A DNA stretch of 30,204 bases from Chara braunii. Lineage: Eukaryota > Streptophyta > Charophyceae > Charales > Characeae. Shown here one piece after another: positions 1 to 8,578 of this stretch. Both the position numbers and the translations under genes were made by a program. The notes beneath the pieces were generated by a model that saw nothing but the letters and a program-made list of their open reading frames with translations, had not been told where the DNA came from and made no database searches. Location: contig BFEA01000022.1 in the NCBI GenBank assembly GCA_003427395.1, positions 139,601 to 169,804 of the forward strand, in the 5' to 3' direction. How positions within the stretch are numbered: the stretch's first letter is position 1; each line of letters starts with the position of its first letter.

Positions 1-265
1 CCGCCCCTCCTCCCGCGCTTCCTCCACCCCTTCCCGTTTCTCCTCGTGCTCCTTCTGCTCCTAACCCCCTCCCCGTTTCCCTTGCCGCTCCTTCTCCAGC
101 TCCTCCTCCCGCGGCTCCTCCGTCCCTTCACATTTCCCCTCCCGCTCCTTCTCCCGCGCCTGCTCCCGGTCCTCTTTTTCCCGCTCCTTTTCCCATCCCT
201 CTTCCCGCTCCCCCCGCTCCTCCCGCTACTCCTCCCGCTTCTCCTCCCGCTCCTCCTCCGCCAAA
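1..265. repeat. C/T-rich polypyrimidine low-complexity tract
   Basis: The plus strand is almost entirely C and T, built from loose variants of a GCTCCTCCTCCCG word. Purines occur only singly or in pairs. Reading frames through it give Leu/Pro-rich or Gly/Arg-rich peptides with no recognisable domain, so I treat it as non-coding. Strong purine/pyrimidine strand asymmetry of this kind can form triplex (H-DNA) structures; that is general knowledge, not shown here. Confidence 0.85.
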
Positions 266-780
266 CAACGTAACAAAGATCCCACCATAGCCAGCACCAC
301 AGTCCGTGCACGACACTCTTGCAGTCCGCACCTCGCTGCCACCCCGCTGTCGCGCCACCGCCCACGCACCGCACTCCCCACAGCCCCACGCGATGTGCAC
401 CCCGACCTGTCCCCACCGTGGATGCGAAGCAACGAACGCTCCGATAACCTCCTCTCCCCCCCGCGCTAAGAAAAAAAACAAAAATCCACTGTCGACGCAC
501 CACACTCCCCACAAGCCCACACACGGCGGCGCTTGGTACCACACCGCACTTTCGCAGTCACACACAGCTGCGCTCGGTACTGCCCCGAAACGGCGTGCCC
601 TAATTCCCTTGCCCCGGGCCCGCCCGCGTCCGCCCCCTTGGCCTGGAACTCGCCCTTGCGCCAGTTCCCCCTCCTCCACCTCGGCCTCGCCCCTACGTCG
701 GTTCGCCTGGCCGGTTCTGCCCTTCCACGGGTTTCCCTTGGGCCCGCGACCAAGCATGTCGCAGGGACCTTTGTAACTTT
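266..780. other. GC-rich stretch without a recognisable gene
   Basis: Several overlapping open frames run on both strands here, as expected from high GC content, and none shows a known domain. A word of about 25 bp (CGCACCGCACTCCCCACAG and its CGCACCACACTCCCCACAAG variant) occurs near 366 and again near 497, so part of the stretch is an old internal duplication. Base composition changes abruptly to AT-rich at about 775. Confidence 0.6.
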
Positions 781-995
781 TATTAGTATAGAGAAAAAAT
801 GAAAAAACAGAAATCCCTCAAGCAAAAGTTCTTCACTTTTTTTTTTTTGTAGGAAAAATAAAAAGTTTTTTTTGTTTTTTATCTCAAATTTGGTAAAGAA
901 GTTTGATATGACCCCAAGACAAAAGTTGTTCAGTTTATTGTTTGGCATAACATATATTTTTTTCAAATGTTTCTGATTTTTTTTTTTTTTTTTTT
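781..995. repeat. AT-rich block with T runs
   Basis: This block is rich in A/T homopolymer runs, including 19 consecutive T at 977-995. It sits between GC-rich DNA on the left and a GC-rich inverted-repeat cluster on the right. The layout (AT-rich body with a GC-rich dyad end) resembles the elements at 18370-18930 and 29816-30204, although I see no shared sequence motif with them. Confidence 0.6.
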
Positions 996-1080
996 CATGA
1001 CCGCGGACTGCAGTCATGACCACGGCCTCGCGGTCGAGACTGCGGTCCATGGTTGTGCCCGCGGCGACCGCGACTACGGG
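996..1080. repeat. GC-rich cluster of short inverted repeats
   Basis: The cluster begins CATGAC...GTCATG (arms at 996-1001 and 1013-1018) and repeats words such as GACCGCGGACTGCAGTC and GAGACTGCGGTCC in both orientations. It abuts the T run ending at 995. It may be one end of a palindromic mobile element or simply a local GC-rich dyad cluster; no target duplication was found. Confidence 0.4.
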
Positions 1081-1290
1081 GGATTCATAGTGGTAGAACA
1101 CTATCTTGAGCTTATGCGAGCGGCTGCTTTTAGAGTAATTACGGATCAGACCAAGATTACACATCTGCTAGACTGCAAGAGTTCGGATGGCAGAAGAGTG
1201 ATCTTACATGCAATAGCAGAGACCATCTTACCTGGACAACAACTTGTAGATAGTCTGGCTGGAGGCACTAGAGGCAGCCCAAGGCAATGA
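1081..1290 (+). pseudogene. Unrecognised open frame, probably a fragment
   Basis: An open frame of about 70 codons (including the peptide FRVITDQTKITHLLDC) ends at the stop ending at 1290. It reads in from the GC-rich palindrome cluster without a convincing start. Its composition looks protein-like, with alternating hydrophobic and charged residues, but I recognise no domain. It lies upstream of the three-module coding remnant and may belong to the same decayed element. An accidental open frame is not excluded. Confidence 0.25.
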
Positions 1291-1341
1291 TAGTAGAATG
1301 TAACCATTGGTAGAGGATGGTTAGATTAAGTGACTAAAACT

Positions 1342-2059
1342 GACAATCCTTTCAAAATACTAAGGCATGACGTCTGTAAGGAAGGGCGTCTCGTAGTCTA
1401 TGTTTCAGTAGTTAGATTCTTTAAGACCAACGGGCTTGATGTGAGGGTCTATGCCCGGGAAGGAATAAAATAAGAAAAGGGTTATTTAGAGTGCCTAAGA
1501 AGAGTGTACATTCATCACTTAAGAGTAAGGAGACTACTTCAAAATTTGCATGATTGAACCCTCACCTGACAATGGAAGAGATTTTGTTATGGCTTAGGGT
1601 CATGCTAGCTTCCTAGGAAGTAAACATATTTGGGAGAGGGTTGAAGGAAGGACGCTACCTGATAAAAACTCCTCGGTCATCTCACGCTTAATACAGGATT
1701 TGAAACCCTTCACGGTAGAAGGAGCGTTTCCTTATGAAAGTGAGAGATACAACGCCCTAGCCATTCCTGAGGCAGAGGAGAAGGTGTACGTGTTAGTAAC
1801 TCACTTCATAGAGACCGATGAGTATAACATACGAATATACACTTTAATGACTAGGAAGATTTGGCGGCAATATACGGGGTGTCACGAGTGGGCACTCAGT
1901 CGCATCTATAAATACAGGGACGGACTCAAGAAGGAAGGTAAGAAAGTTGTCTGGAGTGTGGAGCCCACCGAGTATGAAAATTTCTCAATTCCAAATAACT
2001 TCGTCAACAATGAGAACCGGGAGCCTATCCCTAATGTTGTTATAAAAGATAGGAAATAG
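1342..2059 (+). pseudogene. Broken coding remnant with repeated protein modules A and B
   Basis: Module A is read at about 1381-1455 and contains VVYVSVVRFFKTNG followed by LDVRVY. Module B is read at about 1715-1840 and contains EKVYVLVTHFIETDE followed by YNIRIY. The two share the pattern (V/K)VYVxVxxFxxTxxxxx(I/V)R(I/V)Y, so they are diverged copies. Module B belongs to a frame that can be followed from about 1550 to 2059, broken by an in-frame TAG at 1595-1597. The text between (for example GHASFLGSKHIWERVEG) looks like real protein. The open part has no ATG near its start; the first candidate is a TTG at 1700. I recognise no known domain. Position just upstream of a gag-like block suggests an extra 5' reading frame of the retroelement or an older insertion. 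Confidence 0.45.
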
Positions 2060-2280
2060 TGCAGTATTAGTGTTGATGACAAACTATTGCAAGAGGATGC
2101 CCGGAAAAGGCAAGGCTGAGAGACTTAGTAGACACTAAAAAGGATTAGGCGGATCGAAGATGGAAAAGGATTGAGGTGGCGAAGAACAATCATGAGGGTC
2201 GTTAGGGAATTTGGTATTAGGCAATGTCTGGTTACTGCCCTACAATCACCGCAGCGCTAGACGCCCCAGTTTCTTTTACC

Positions 2281-2400
2281 TGTGAAGGAGCTTTTCCCTA
2301 GAAGATAGAACGTTGCATATCCTTGGAGGAGAAGCATGCCCTTGGGAAGATGTATATCCTTATAGTAAAGTTCCTCGACACTAGTGAGTACGATATCCGA
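2281..2400 (+). pseudogene. Third diverged copy of the repeated module (module C)
   Basis: Read in one frame, this 40-codon block aligns without gaps to codons starting at 1715. It has CEGAFP where module B has VEGAFP, GKMYILIVKFLDTSE where B has EKVYVLVTHFIETDE, and YDIR where B has YNIR. It contains an in-frame TAG (2299-2301) at the place of the Tyr in module B. The equal length and shared hydrophobic pattern argue for homology rather than chance. Coding capacity is lost further downstream. Confidence 0.45.
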
Positions 2401-2571
2401 CCCTCTGTCCCTTCATTGAGGGAAAGAGGGACAGATCGTGAGTCTTTTGAAACTGGATTAGTAATATAATTGACCAAAAAAAGAAGAATTAGAGAGAAAA
2501 GGGACAAAAGTAGTTAGTAACTTGACGCCAATTGTGTTTGATAGGATTCTGGAACCACTGTTGTCTGAAAG

Positions 2572-2588
2572 TTTTACCGTCGGTAAAA
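2572..2588. repeat. Small perfect hairpin before the gag-like frame
   Basis: TTTTACC (2572-2578) and GGTAAAA (2582-2588) pair perfectly around a 3-nt loop. It sits directly before the gag-like open frame that starts near 2590. It could be chance or a regulatory structure in the element's leader. Confidence 0.4.
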
Positions 2589-2589
2589 A

Positions 2590-2865
2590 TTGAGAGTCGA
2601 TTATAAACGCAATCCTGAGAGAGAAAAGGTCCAGGAAAAAAATAGGAGTTTAACCAGTAAGTTAAACAGGATGATCAAAGGACCGAATGCATGGCAGAGG
2701 CGTGTCAGTTCCTTCGAAGGGGACACAAAAGTGATGACTATCACGGTTCTTCGAGAGATGCTGAACAAAATACAGGCTGTGAAGACCGGAATGAACACTA
2801 TGAACGTCCGACTAGATCTTCGGAGAGCCAAAGTACGTCCGGAGAACATACCCTGCTTTGATTAG
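2590..2865 (+). pseudogene. Gag-like region, N-terminal piece
   Basis: An open frame of about 91 codons is rich in Lys, Arg and Glu and has a helical look (LREMLNKIQAVKTGMN). It ends at a TAG at 2863-2865. It runs into the first copy of the 305-bp duplication, and the equivalent TAG position is GAG in the second copy, so this stop is a later mutation. There is no start ATG at its head. It would be the N-terminal part of a capsid-type protein; identification rests on position, not on a motif. Confidence 0.5.
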
Positions 2866-3420
2866 ACCAAAGTTAGGGAGTTTTTAGAGGACTATGATGT
2901 CATTGGGATGAGTCACGGTTGGTCAGATAAGCTGAAGTTGAAATCTCTGCTAGCCTACGTTAAGCCTAAGATGAGGGTGTCGGTGACAAAAACGACGCAA
3001 GGACTGACAACATGGGCAAACATTAGATAAAAAATGTTGGAAGAGTATGCAAAGTATGACGTCCCAACAACCATGCAAAATTTGTTGGATGTACGACGCT
3101 CCAAATACGCTTCCAACTAGATCTTCTGAGAGCCAAAGTACCTCCGGAGAACATACCCTGCTTAGATGAGACCAAAGTTAGGGAGTTTTTAGAGGGCTAT
3201 GATGTCATTGGGATGAGCCACGGTTGGTCAGATAAGCAGAAGTTGAAATCTCCGCTAGCCTACGTTAAGCCTAAGATGAGGGTGTCGGTGACTAAAACGA
3301 CGCAAGGACTGACAACATGAGCAAACATTAGACAAAAGATGTTAGAAGAGTATGCAAAGTATGACGTCCCAACAACCATGCGAAATTTGTTGGATGAACG
3401 GCGCTCCAAATACGCTACCC
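2811..3420 (+). repeat. 305-bp tandem duplication inside the gag-like region
   Basis: Copy 1 (2811-3115) and copy 2 (3116-3420) align along their length at a constant offset of 305 bp with no gaps; I count about 18 substitutions by eye (about 94% identity). Because 305 is not a multiple of three, the second copy is read in a different frame. Each copy is broken at different codons: copy 1 has TAG and TAA where copy 2 has GAG and CAA, while copy 2 has TGA (3318-3320) where copy 1 has TGG. The duplication therefore arose before at least some of the inactivating mutations. Confidence 0.92.
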
Positions 3421-3587
3421 TCGACCAATTCCTGGACGATTTTGAGAGGGTTGTGCGGAGAGTGCCCTTCTTGGACGAGGCACATAAGTGTCATTTCCTG
3501 CTTACAAACTTCACAGAGGATGAAAGGAAGAGTGTGGTAAGTCGAGCTGCCATCATCCTCTTAAGTGAGAAGAAGTGGTTAGGATGA
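3150..3587 (+). pseudogene. Gag-like region, capsid-type piece
   Basis: This frame starts in the second duplication copy and, apart from the TGA at 3318-3320, stays open to 3587. It contains a helical, charged sequence including RSKYATLDQFLDDFERVV and CHFLLTNFTEDERKSV. The pattern of a helix-rich domain about 150 residues long upstream of a zinc knuckle fits a Ty3/gypsy gag capsid. After 3587 the frame changes and the next block is read from about 3635. No catalytic motif is expected in gag, so the assignment rests on order and composition. Confidence 0.6.
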
Positions 3588-3634
3588 TTCATGAGTTACC
3601 TTCGGTGTCAAACCAAAAGTGGTGCCTGTAACAG

Positions 3635-4507
3635 ATGAAAACAATAACTAATGCGAGAGAGAGAAACATTGAGGCAGTTGCGAGAGGAACCTTGAAGGTC
3701 GATGAGGTTCTTGGTCTTCGTGTTACACTTGGTACCTTCGAGAAGTTGACCCTTCCTGCTTCAGCAACACAAACCCTAGTTGGGTCCGAAGAAGAAAAAG
3801 AAGAAAGGAAGAAGGAGAAGCAAAAGGAAAAAAGTGAGAGTGAGAGCGAAAGTAGTGATGATGATGACACTAAGCGAAGAAGAAAGGAAAGAAGAAAGAA
3901 ATGAGATAGGAAGCGAGACCGAGATTGGATAAATGATAACAGGAGTCGAAACTGGCAAAGGAGAGATGACCCCTTACGATGTTATTATTGTGATAAGAAG
4001 GGTCGCACTCTAACCCGGTGCCCAACACTAGAAAAGGAGCTTGAAGAAGGGATTGTCAAGAAAAACGTTAATGGTCACATTTGTGATATGAATTGGAACA
4101 AGGTAGATTTCCGACTCAAAGGAGGGATGCGAGCAGTAATCTTAGAAAAGACTCAGGCCAATAAGGATAGAAAGAAGAATGTTAGGGTTAATGCTATCAC
4201 ATTTGATGATATTTTGCCTCCAGAGGTAGTGACCCGTGATAAAAGTTATAGAAGTCAAAGACTTACTGTATCTCATATCAGTCAGAAGAAGGTTGAAGAG
4301 AAAAAGTGGGAGAAGGCTCAAAGGGGGTTAGAGCAACTGATTGATGAGACCAAAGACCAAGTGAAGAAAGGAAAAGGAAAGGAAGCCGTCGGGAAGAAGA
4401 GAAAGGTGGTTTTGAGATCCGAGGCCGATGAAGGAGTCTCAATAGATGAAGTGGTGAAAAATTGCTTGAAGAAACCGAGATCACCCTATCCTGGAAGGAG
4501 ACAGTAG
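3635..4507 (+). pseudogene. Gag nucleocapsid region with altered zinc knuckle
   Basis: One frame runs from 3635 to 4507, interrupted only by a TGA at 3902-3904. It begins with a short folded-looking segment, then a very acidic and basic linker (Glu/Lys-rich, Ser-Glu repeats, DDDD), then an Arg/Asp-rich stretch and the zinc knuckle CYYCDKKGRTLTRC at 3980-4021. The spacing is the canonical CX2CX4HX4C, but Arg (CGC) stands where His is expected, which should weaken zinc binding. The downstream text NGHI and GGMRAVI matches the segment that follows the knuckle in related gypsy polyproteins, as I remember them. A frame change near 4465-4490 leads into the protease block. Confidence 0.75.
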
Positions 4508-4968
4508 CCTTGGTGCCAAAGTTTAGAGAGGAACTCAAGAAGATGGTTGAGAGACGGAAAGTAAAGATCAATAGTCTAAAACTTTTTCCTAAACATGTGG
4601 AGAGAGTTTCGTCGGGTACTAAAATGAGATTTGGTAACATGTCGTGCAAATATTTGAATATCTCCGTAAATGACGTGAAAGTTAGAGTTCTAGTGGACTC
4701 CGGGGTTGAGATGATGTTCATGTCCTCAACCACGATGAAATCCTGTGGGCTCGGAATATACAAGAAAATTAATCACAAACTCTCCAATATACCCGGATTC
4801 CTGTCTTTAGAAGGGTCCATTGATGATATGCCTATTCGGATTGGGACTTTATGGAACGAGATCCTTGGGTTTGTGGTTCCCAACTTGGATCATGATCTCA
4901 TCTTCAGAGCCCCTTTTCTACATAGGATGAAGGTTTGTGCGTTCTTTGGCCATGATGGGGCAGCCTGA
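4462..4968 (+). pseudogene. Retroviral-type aspartic protease region
   Basis: The open frame carries VRVLVDSGVEMMFMS, where DSG at 4696-4704 is the catalytic D(S/T)G signature of retropepsins. The residue after Gly is Val where Ala is usual. Downstream, HDLIFRAPFL occupies the position of the conserved (I/L)LGRPFL segment, with Gly replaced. The first residues (EETEITLSWKETVAL) match the region that precedes protease in this lineage. The enzyme would process the Gag-Pol polyprotein. It ends with a TGA at 4966-4968. The substitutions at conserved places and the lost connecting frames make it non-functional as it stands. Confidence 0.78.
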
Positions 4969-5105
4969 CTCTATCTCCAGGACCCTATCACTGGTCAATA
5001 ACAGACTTGTGTGATAAGTGATAGGTACTATCCTCGTCATCAGTGACATGTTAACTCCCTTGAGCATAGAGAATCAAAAAAGTTGATAGAGGAAGTACGA
5101 AAAAA

Positions 5106-5261
5106 ATGAAAGAGAGCAGGATAACGGACGAGGAGACAACGATTAAAGTAAATGATATTGGAAAGATGCTCAAGCTCTTGGATGAAGCCAAGCAGTTGGG
5201 CGATAAGAGAGAGAGAGAGATGAAAAGTGGGAACGATGCAACTCACCTTCTCTGCAACTAA
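5106..5261 (+). pseudogene. Small charged open frame between protease and reverse transcriptase
   Basis: An ATG at 5106 opens a 51-codon frame ending with TAA at 5259-5261. It includes the amphipathic stretch DIGKMLKLLDEAKQLGDK and could form a helix or coiled coil. It lies where gypsy polyproteins have a poorly conserved linker before reverse transcriptase, so it is most likely a remnant of that linker, not a separate gene. Confidence 0.4.
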
Positions 5262-5326
5262 GTTTTTTTTAGGAAGATAGTCATCCGATCCAAGAGGAGT
5301 ATAAGCGCAAGGACATTAAGAAAAAT

Positions 5327-6853
5327 TTGGTGGTATTTCTGATAGAGAAAGATTACAATGAGGCATTCGAGAAGGAAATAAAGATAATCAAAGGATTGAG
5401 AGAGACGACATTAAAAGCAGGAAGAATTATCCAAGGAAGGTTTAAGATAATGAAGGTAGGAGCAGATGACTTTCTTCTACTTGCTCAGCAGGATTTTATC
5501 TGTGAATTGTGTCAAACGTACAGTGGTGCCTTTTCCTTTAATGATGAGGAGAGGGGACGATTGGACGTTGACATGATTAAGATGGTCAAAATCTGAACTA
5601 TTCCTCAAACACCTTGGAACGACATAACCACTAAGTATGCTCAGAAAGAAGAAGAAGAGGTAATGAATTACCTAAACCGAAAAATAATTTCCAACGTCGT
5701 GGAACCAGCAAATGACGCTTACGCCAATCACTAGTTTTGTTCTCGGAAGTCGGGCGAAGGCCTACGCTGAATACAAAACTTGCGAAAGTTGAATTCAGTA
5801 ACAGTCTATGACGCAGGTAGCTTACCCAACACGAATCTGTTGGCTGAGTCTTTCGTTGGAAGACGCATCTACTCCCTAATAGACTTATATTTTGGGTATG
5901 ACCAATTCCCCATAGACCGTACTAGTTGACCGATGACCGTCATGCATACACCAAGAGGCCTCATACAAATATGTGTGGTGCCTCAAGGGTGGACGGATGG
6001 GGTCGCGGTTGTCCAACGAGACATGTTGAAGGTCGTGGAGGACATATGTCCAGATGTTACGTTCCTATACATTGATGACAATCCGGTTGAAGGACCGAAG
6101 GAAAAGGATGGGACTTTAGTGAATGGTCGAGTCAGACGGTTTATGCGGGAACATGCACAAAGAGTGGCGAAAGTGCTGGAAAAGTTGACCAAGTACAACA
6201 TGACTGGCAGTGACTGTTGTGGACCAAAGTTGCTACTGTTCGAACAGGAGGTAATAATATTGGGTTTTACGTGCTTCTTAGAAGGAAGGAACCTTGACCC
6301 AAAGAAGGTGGATAAAATCTTGAACTTGCGTATGCCTCCAAAGACGGTTGGGGAAGTAAGGTGCTTCCTAGGGGTCTGTGGCTTCTGGCGGATCTTCATT
6401 CCGGGGTTTGCCAAGATAGCGAAACCCCTTAGACAGATGGTGCGACAGAGAGCTAGCCTAGAAGAGTCTGATCAAAGAGAGACAACGAAACGAGCACTTC
6501 AAGACAAGCTAAGAGATGGTGGGGTCGTATCAATGAATTTAGGAGTGCTCCACTTTGACGATGAAAGGGAAATACCTTTCATTATTGAGGCCGATGATGG
6601 TCCAATAGCCTTAGGGGGAATGCTTGTGCATCGAGATGAGGATGGTAAAAAGAGGCCTCTTAGGTTGGAAAGCTGTACCCTTAATTCAGTTGAGAGATTA
6701 TATATTCAGTGTCAGACGGATCTCCTAGCGATTTTATACTGTCTTAGAGTGTTCAGACACTATGTTATGGGACAAAGGTTCATCCTAAGGACGGATTACA
6801 TGGTGGTGATTGAAGTTGTCAAGAGGGGAATAGGTAGACGCTACGGTCAGTAG
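5327..6853 (+). pseudogene. Reverse transcriptase and RNase H region
   Basis: A single frame runs about 509 codons, broken only by stops at 5594-5596, 5732-5734, 5768-5770 and 5927-5929. The order of motifs is: FSFNDEERGRLD ahead of RT; RKLNSVTVYDAGSLP (template-grip region); IYSLIDLYFGYDQFPI (first catalytic Asp); MHTPRGL and VVPQGW; then LYIDDNPVEGP with the two catalytic Asp at 6074-6079; FLGVCGFWRIFIPGFAKIA (thumb); and RNase H with EADDGPIALGGMLVH and later LRVFRHYVMGQRFILRTDYM. It would copy the element's RNA into DNA and degrade the RNA. Two of the stops sit where Trp is common in relatives, consistent with G-to-A decay. PQGW and DDNPV set it apart from most angiosperm gypsy families. 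Confidence 0.93.
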
Positions 6854-7296
6854 GTGGATTGCTCACATATGGACGTGCGATTTCGTATTAGAAAATTGAT
6901 AAGAATTGGGCCGATGGGTTAAGCCGCGTGGAGTGGGGGTCAATAGATGAGGAATCCCTTGAGGAGGCGCCCTTCGTCGGCGAGTTCCTTATGGAAGACA
7001 ACGATGGAGGGTTACCTCATCCTCCTTGTTATACGGCTTCGGCCATGGCGACCAGTAGAAAATGTTACTGGGGAGAAAAGGAAGATCCCTACCTTCACTA
7101 CCTCCTGACTCAAGAGGTTGAGTAGGAAGGGTGGTCTAGGATGCTCGAACAAGTCGCTGTTGCAACTCATGAGCTAGCTGAGAGTTCAAGAATGGTTGAA
7201 CGTCGATTGAAAGAGATAAAAAATGGGTTAGAAAACCAGGAGCAAAGTAAGGATGTTGACGAAAGAATTAGGAAGGAAGAATATGATGGAAAATAA
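6852..7296 (+). pseudogene. RNase H C-terminal end and RNase H-integrase linker
   Basis: RWIAHIWTCDFVLE is read from 6852 in one frame. After a further frame change, NWADGLSRVEWG is read at 6904-6939. Together these are the C-terminal RNase H/tether signature (RW...W...F...N.ADGLSR) of Ty3/gypsy elements. The second frame continues through a TAG at 7123-7125 into a charged helical segment beginning MLEQVAVATHELAESS at 7141 and stops with TAA at 7294-7296. Two frameshifts within about 60 bp show decay. Confidence 0.72.
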
Positions 7297-7314
7297 AAGA
7301 GGATCGGTATAGTA

Positions 7315-8000
7315 ATGAACAATAATCAGTTGGACGAGTTCTATAATGAGAGGACAAGAAGGACCTTTACGCTACGTAGGGGTCACATTTTTGTAGATGC
7401 TAAGGAAGGACTGTCACCGCTAAGAGTGGTGTATAGTAAGGAAAGACAACTAGAGGTGATCGCTGAAATGCATGAGGGTTTAGCAGGGGGTCATAGGGTT
7501 GCTGATGCTACATACTATAAAGTATCCTGACTTTGTCATTGGATGGTCTAAAGGATATGGTTATGAGATATTGTAAGTCATGTGAAGCCTGTCAGAAAAT
7601 GTCATCTATGAGATTGATTCAACCCTTATACCCCACTGTTCACCTTGATCTAATTACTATGCCACCTTGTAAGGATGAAATTAAATATGTATTAAATATG
7701 AGAGATAATATGTCTGGTTATGTTGAAGTCAAAGTCATGTGAAGACGTAAGAAAACCACAAAAGCAGTGACAGATTCAATCGAGGAAATCTACCTAAGGT
7801 ACCCCTTCATACGTGAGTTCGTGGCTGATTAGGGATTAAAATTCAAGAACGAGATGATCAGAAAGCTTATGTTCAGACTTGGTGTCAGGGTCAGATTTGT
7901 GACATCTTATCATCCTCGCGCTAATGCACCAGTTGCGAGAGGTCACATGACACTGAAGGATGCTATATCAAAATGGTGTCAAGGTGACTCTAAGAATTGA
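7315..8000 (+). pseudogene. Integrase HHCC domain and catalytic core, Glu replaced
   Basis: The N-terminal zinc site is present: His at 7471-7473 and 7492-7494 (H-X6-H), then Cys at 7581-7583 and 7590-7592 (C-X2-C in SCEACQ). A frameshift near 7530 falls between the pairs. The core follows in one frame: HLDLITMPP with Asp at 7647, VAD with Asp at 7827, and YHPRANAPVARGH. In relatives the last motif ends VERGH; here codon 7935-7937 is GCG (Ala) where the catalytic Glu belongs. The spacing is exactly D-35-(E). In-frame stops at 7740-7742, 7830-7832 and 7998-8000 confirm it is inactive. Integrase would insert the cDNA copy into the genome. Confidence 0.88.
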
Positions 8001-8009
8001 CCATTTTTA

Positions 8010-8549
8010 TTGAGAGCGGTTGTCTATGCTGACAATGTGACTGTCAAACGGACTACGGGTTATGCACCTATTACAGTCTGGTACGACCGGTATGCTACTT
8101 CTCCCATTGAGAACCTGTTTAAGACTTGGACCCATGACACACAGAGAGAGTCATACTCCATAAAGGAGTTGCTGAGACTGAGGATCGGGCAAATCAAGGA
8201 CGTGGATGAGGTCATAATTGAGGCTACGAAGAGGATGCTCGACAACAGGTTATCATATCAGACACGATGGAACAACAAGAGGTACATCAGGAAGGAACAA
8301 CTTCACATCGGAGATATTGTATTTTTGCATGATACATCTCTCTAGATACAGTGAACCAAAAGATTAGAGGTCAGGTGGATAAGACTATGCAGGATCATCA
8401 GAGAAGTGTAAGGCAAGGCTCATGAGCTAACAGAGATAAATGGCACGAAATCCCATAGTATAGTATCTGGTTTCCGACTCCGAAAATTCATACTAAGAGA
8501 TGCAGATTTGATTCCGATTTCGGGCAGAATGCTGAGGCGAGGTCAGTGA
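8010..8549 (+). pseudogene. Integrase C-terminal half and GPY-like tail
   Basis: The frame continues after the 7998 stop with AVVYADNVTVKRTTGYAP, a conserved gypsy integrase segment (ADN.T...TTGY.P), then SPIENLFKTW and a long charged helix. RKEQLHIGDIVFLHD is the (V/G)D.V(W/L)L strand of the C-terminal domain. After stops at 8343-8345 and further on, the same frame gives HELTEINGT and SGFRLRKFILRD, matching the (A/H)EL.ELDGT...RL+.F tail that closes gypsy integrases. The last codon before the TGA is at 8544-8546. No chromodomain is visible. Confidence 0.82.
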
Positions 8550-8578
8550 GCCGTCTAGCTTCAGCCTCGACACGTCGG

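Larger units (their letters stand above)
2590..8549 (+). mobile_element. Degenerate Ty3/gypsy-type LTR retrotransposon (coding part)
   Basis: Protein blocks occur in the Ty3/gypsy order on the plus strand: gag-like, zinc knuckle (3980-4021), aspartic protease (DSG at 4696-4704), reverse transcriptase (YIDD at 6068-6079), RNase H, integrase (HHCC, then D at 7647, D at 7827 and the third catalytic position at 7935), and a C-terminal tail ending at 8549. RNase H before integrase in this order is diagnostic of Metaviridae rather than copia. The element is dead: it has many in-frame stops, at least five frame changes and a 305-bp internal duplication. I did not find paired long terminal repeats, a convincing tRNA primer site or a polypurine tract, so the true ends are unknown. 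The 5' modules at 1342-2400 and the 46-bp minisatellite at 8579-8955 may be part of it. Confidence 0.9.

Noticed and set aside
46-757. Leu/Pro-rich and Gly/Arg-rich open frames at the left end, on both strands
   Set aside because: They come from the C/T-rich and GC-rich low-complexity sequence; no domain and no start context support a gene.
5983-6414. 143-codon minus-strand frame opposite reverse transcriptase
   Set aside because: It is the shadow of the RT reading frame, which carries the catalytic motifs.
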